33,044 bases of DNA. Origin: Oscillospiraceae bacterium (GTDB taxonomy: Bacteria; Bacillota; Clostridia; Oscillospirales; Ruminococcaceae). Within the stretch, counting starts at the first letter, position 1. The number at the start of each line of letters is the position of its first letter. Under the pieces are notes generated by a model that ran no database searches, had not been told where the DNA came from, and saw only the letters and a list, made by a program, of their open reading frames with translations. The DNA lies in the NCBI GenBank assembly GCA_021200775.1, contig JAJQGB010000016.1:22540-55583 (forward strand), read 5' to 3'. This document shows positions 31,045 through 33,044 of the stretch, piece after piece. The position numbers were made by a program, and so were the translations under genes.

Positions 31045-31071
31045 TTGACAAAAAATGCGGGGGGGTAAAAT
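31045..31071 (+). promoter_or_regulatory. Cassette 2 promoter with a G7 tract in the spacer
   Basis: TTGACA (31045-31050) and TAAAAT (31066-31071) with a 15-base spacer that ends in G7 (31059-31065). Two more G would give 17 bases. As in cassette 1, the optimum is reached with nine G. Confidence 0.7.
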
Positions 31072-31172
31072 AGAGTCATCGGATTTGATTCTATTGTTGA
31101 GAATTTTGCGAGACAATATCCTAATTTCTCAGATATTGAGGAACAGACTAATCAAAGACAAAAGGTGAGACA

Positions 31173-31415
31173 GTGGCTAAACGAGGAAGACCAGCAACCG
31201 GCATATCCCAGGAAAAAAAGCGTGCCTGCCGGAAGCGTTACTACGCAAAAACTTCCTATCTCTATTCGAGACACCCGTGGACGGAGGAAGAATGTAGGCT
31301 CGTTTTAGAGCACTCGATACCCGACAGTGAGCTGTCCGAAAAACTCGGCAGGTCCCTTAAAGGCATCCAGGAAAAACGTCGCCGCCTGAAGAAATCAAAT
31401 CAAAACACAGACTAA
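31173..31415 (+). CDS. Small Myb/SANT-like DNA-binding protein 2
   Basis: An 80-residue basic protein. It begins at GTG 31173 with AAGGTGAG as ribosome site. An AT-hook-like KRGRPATG is at 3-10, then KRYYAKTSYLYSRHPWTEEE and LEHSIPDSELSEKLGRSLKG. It is a paralogue of 29343-29576, sharing KRYYAKT and LEHSIPDSELS exactly. It sits in the same cassette order: G-tract promoter, this gene, array-type peptide. The long leader from promoter to start (about 100 bases) has no gene I can support. Confidence 0.8.
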   Translation: MAKRGRPATGISQEKKRACRKRYYAKTSYLYSRHPWTEEECRLVLEHSIPDSELSEKLGRSLKGIQEKRRRLKKSNQNTD

Positions 31416-31463
31416 AATGTGGAAGGGCGAGAGCCTTGCCTAGAAAAATGGAGGTAATTTGAT

Positions 31464-31580
31464 ATGGTTGAAAAGCATGAGATGAATGTTATAGAATTTG
31501 ATAAAACCGATGTTTTTGCTGATGAAGATCTTGAAAGTGGACAGGAAATTGTTGGAGCTGTCCGCTACAGTGACAAGTAA
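31464..31580 (+). CDS. Precursor-like peptide of cassette 2 (MVEKHE variant)
   Basis: A 38-residue peptide starting MVEKHEMNVIEFDKTDVFAD. Val replaces the otherwise constant Tyr2. The tail is acidic and ends VRYSDK, recalling the SD endings of the array. Ribosome site GGAGG. It follows the second DNA-binding protein by 48 bases. Confidence 0.83.
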   Translation: MVEKHEMNVIEFDKTDVFADEDLESGQEIVGAVRYSDK

Positions 31581-31619
31581 GGCGACAAAGTAAGATTTTT
31601 GAACTTGCTACGATTGTTT

Positions 31620-31638
31620 ACAAAAATTTTACAAAGCC
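31620..31638 (+). repeat. 19-bp repeat at the 3' end of cassette 2
   Basis: ACAAAAATTTTACAAAGCC, identical to 29737-29755 behind cassette 1. Confidence 0.85.
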
Positions 31639-31646
31639 AAGACTTA

Positions 31647-31685
31647 ACCGACACAGCCTTCGTTGACTGTGCCGGTTTTTCTTTT
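31647..31685 (+). terminator. Terminator after cassette 2
   Basis: ACCGACACAG (31647-31656) pairs with CTGTGCCGGT (31667-31676) with one mismatch, followed by TTTTTCTTTT. Confidence 0.85.
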
Positions 31686-31756
31686 CGTGATACTTGAATT
31701 ACGCTAAACTTTGTGGTAATCTATAAGTAAGATATTGCAATACCGGAGGTGGTCGA

Positions 31757-32158
31757 ATGAGTGAGTTGTCGTTTGTGACGTTTTGCGTGGAGTACTACGC
31801 AGAGCATACTAATCAGCCGAGTGAAAAGGTGTATGAGCTGTTCAAAAAAGAAAAGGTTTTGGATATGCTTCGTGATGATTATGACGACCTTCACGGCATG
31901 AGCATGGAGTATATGATGCAACTTATCGATTGGTACTTGGGAGAGAAGAAGACGGATTCACACGCACTTATAAAAGCGACATTAATTCCGGAAATTGTCC
32001 GGATGATTTCAGAAAAGTATAATATCTCAGAAGAAGAGGCGATGGATGAGTTTTATGCTTCCGGAACGGCAGAGGCACTGTCCGACTCTGAAACCGGCTT
32101 GTATGGACAGTCCGCACTGTTCATTTTTGGGCTGTTTTGTGAGGAAAAGGCAGAATAG
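31757..32158 (+). CDS. DUF3791-like protein with two related halves
   Basis: A 133-residue acidic protein. The first half (SFVTFCVEYYAEHTNQPSEK through DDLHGMSMEYMMQLIDWYL) fits DUF3791. The second half (IPEIVRMISEKYNISEEEAM, ending GLYGQSALFIFGLF) looks like another small domain seen with it in gut Firmicutes. Function is unknown; such proteins often neighbour DUF3990 toxin-like genes, but none is in view. Ribosome site GGAGGTGG; own terminator downstream, so a single-gene unit. Confidence 0.7.
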   Translation: MSELSFVTFCVEYYAEHTNQPSEKVYELFKKEKVLDMLRDDYDDLHGMSMEYMMQLIDWYLGEKKTDSHALIKATLIPEIVRMISEKYNISEEEAMDEFYASGTAEALSDSETGLYGQSALFIFGLFCEEKAE

Positions 32159-32168
32159 CTAATAACCG

Positions 32169-32195
32169 GCGCAGAGTGAAATCTGCGCTGTTTTT
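32169..32195 (+). terminator. Terminator after the DUF3791-like gene
   Basis: Stem GCGCAGA (32169-32175) with TCTGCGC (32182-32188), a 6-base loop, and TGTTTTT. Confidence 0.85.
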
Positions 32196-32209
32196 GTATT
32201 GCACAGTAC

Positions 32210-32238
32210 TTGATTTACTCCCCACTTTGTGCTATAAT
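32210..32238 (+). promoter_or_regulatory. Promoter of the Rpn-family gene
   Basis: TTGATT (32210-32215), 17-base spacer, TATAAT (32233-32238), about 30 bases before the start codon. Confidence 0.7.
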
Positions 32239-32268
32239 AAAATCACAACAGGAGAATGGGGCGATGAG

Positions 32269-33044
32269 ATGGGCGAAGATTTAAAAAATTCGGTGGAAGC
32301 CGCTGATATAAATGTGCAGTATGACACTGCTGCAAAGGTTTTCCTGGCGCACAAGAGCATTTTGTCGAGAATTCTGGTGGCGACTGTCGACGAATTTAAA
32401 GGCATGGAGCCGGACGAAGTCGAAGGCTTCATCGAGGGAGATGTCCATGTTGGTAATGTCCCCGTCGACCCGGGGCTGACAAACGCTGAAAATGGCGAAA
32501 GAATTGTCGGATTAAATACAGTCCAGCCGGAAATCAGAGAGGGCTACGTCACGTTCGATGTCATCTTCTATGTGAGGATGCGTGACGGCTTGTCGCAGAT
32601 AATAATCAACGTGGAAGCGCAGAAGGACGACACGCCCGGATATGACATCCTGAACAGAGCGATTTTCTACGTCAGCAGGCTGATTTCGTCCCAGAAAGAG
32701 CGTGATTTTACCGGAAGCCATTATAATGATTTGAAGCGAGTCTACTCAATCTGGATTTGCATGAATATGGACGAGTGCAGTTGGGATTACTTCCATCTCA
32801 CGGACGATGTTATAATCCCTGGTCATAAGTGGAACGGCAGACTGGATTTGTTGAATATAGTTCTGCTTGGAATCCCGAACGAGTTGCCGGAGCAGGGCGA
32901 AGAGTACGAGCTTCACAGACTACTCAGCACGATGTTTTCGGTGGAACTGACATCAAACGAACGACTGAATATTTTAGAGAATGAGTACGGCATAGATGTA
33001 AAACCCGACTTTAGAAAGGAGTTGGACACAATGTGCAATTTGAG
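32269..33044 (+). CDS. Rpn-family/PD-(D/E)XK nuclease 'transposase' (cut by window edge)
   Basis: The first 258 codons of a gene that continues past the window. VTFDVIFYVRMRDG followed by IIINVEAQKDDTPGYDI carries the acidic residues and the E-x-Q of the PD-(D/E)XK core. RAIFYVSRLISSQ, YSIWICMNM and the C-terminal LNIVLLG and LLSTMFSVELTSNERL match the Rpn/PDDEXK family of recombination-promoting nucleases common in Clostridia. ATG 32269 is chosen; a weak GGAG lies about 14 bases upstream. It is likely a mobile or recombination-linked gene near the accessory region. Confidence 0.8.
   Translation, partial: MGEDLKNSVEAADINVQYDTAAKVFLAHKSILSRILVATVDEFKGMEPDEVEGFIEGDVHVGNVPVDPGLTNAENGERIVGLNTVQPEIREGYVTFDVIFYVRMRDGLSQIIINVEAQKDDTPGYDILNRAIFYVSRLISSQKERDFTGSHYNDLKRVYSIWICMNMDECSWDYFHLTDDVIIPGHKWNGRLDLLNIVLLGIPNELPEQGEEYELHRLLSTMFSVELTSNERLNILENEYGIDVKPDFRKELDTMCNL

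Noticed and set aside
31069-31215. Open frame reading FDSIVENFARQYPNFSDIEE between promoter and cassette 2 regulator
   Set aside because: The composition looks protein-like, but there is no start codon or ribosome site and it ends out of frame inside the next gene; at best an unrecognised remnant.

Overview
The window looks like chromosomal DNA of a gut or rumen Clostridia, most likely an Oscillospiraceae/Ruminococcus relative. This rests on the purine-rich GGAGG ribosome sites, moderate G+C, a DUF3791-like protein, an Rpn/PD-(D/E)XK 'transposase', a Spo0A-like remnant, and the style of the radical-SAM peptide genes. No rRNA or tRNA gene was seen, so the species assignment is inference.

Layout. 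(1) 1-2356: a tandem array of sixteen complete tiny genes plus the tail of another. Each encodes a 33-45 residue peptide with the same N-terminal pattern (M-Y-x-x-H/Y-E-M/I/L-x-I-V/I-x-F/Y-x-E-x-x-V-F-A), a variable Gly/Ser/Asp/Glu-rich middle, and often the C-terminal tail SIKPNRSDS. The array ends at a terminator at 2370. (2) 2395-2806: non-coding, with a strong terminator. (3) 2807-27314: one long plus-strand exopolysaccharide/capsule locus. It begins with sugar-nucleotide supply: UDP-GlcA 4-epimerase, UDP-Glc dehydrogenase, GlmS, ManC/AlgA-type GDP-mannose synthase and an AlgD-type GDP-mannose 6-dehydrogenase. It continues with two hexapeptide acetyltransferases, two heparinase II/III-family proteins, four glycosyltransferases, a Wzy-type polymerase, a Wzx flippase, two acyltransferase-3 proteins, a TupA-type ATP-grasp enzyme and a nucleotidyltransferase-fold protein. 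The product should be an anionic polymer rich in uronic acids, possibly including mannuronate. (4) 27359-32158: an accessory region holding a Spo0A-like remnant; a Cys-containing member of the peptide family beside a radical SAM/SPASM maturase; two copies of a cassette made of a G-tract promoter, a small Myb-like DNA-binding protein and one more array-type peptide; a structured RNA; a PBECR4-like protein; an SDR remnant; and a DUF3791-like protein. (5) 32269-end: an Rpn-family nuclease gene cut by the window edge.

Two features stand out. First, at least 19 precursor-like peptides share one leader, and a radical SAM maturase lies about 25 kb away beside one of them, which suggests an undescribed multi-substrate RiPP system. 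Second, poly-G tracts on the plus strand lie inside the genes that decorate the polysaccharide (two acetyltransferases, two acyltransferases and the modular ATP-grasp gene). Two of these genes are frame-broken exactly at the tract, and a third is broken at or close to a shorter one. Similar G-tracts sit between the -35 and -10 boxes of the regulator/peptide cassettes. This has the form of slipped-strand phase variation acting on both surface decoration and the peptide system.
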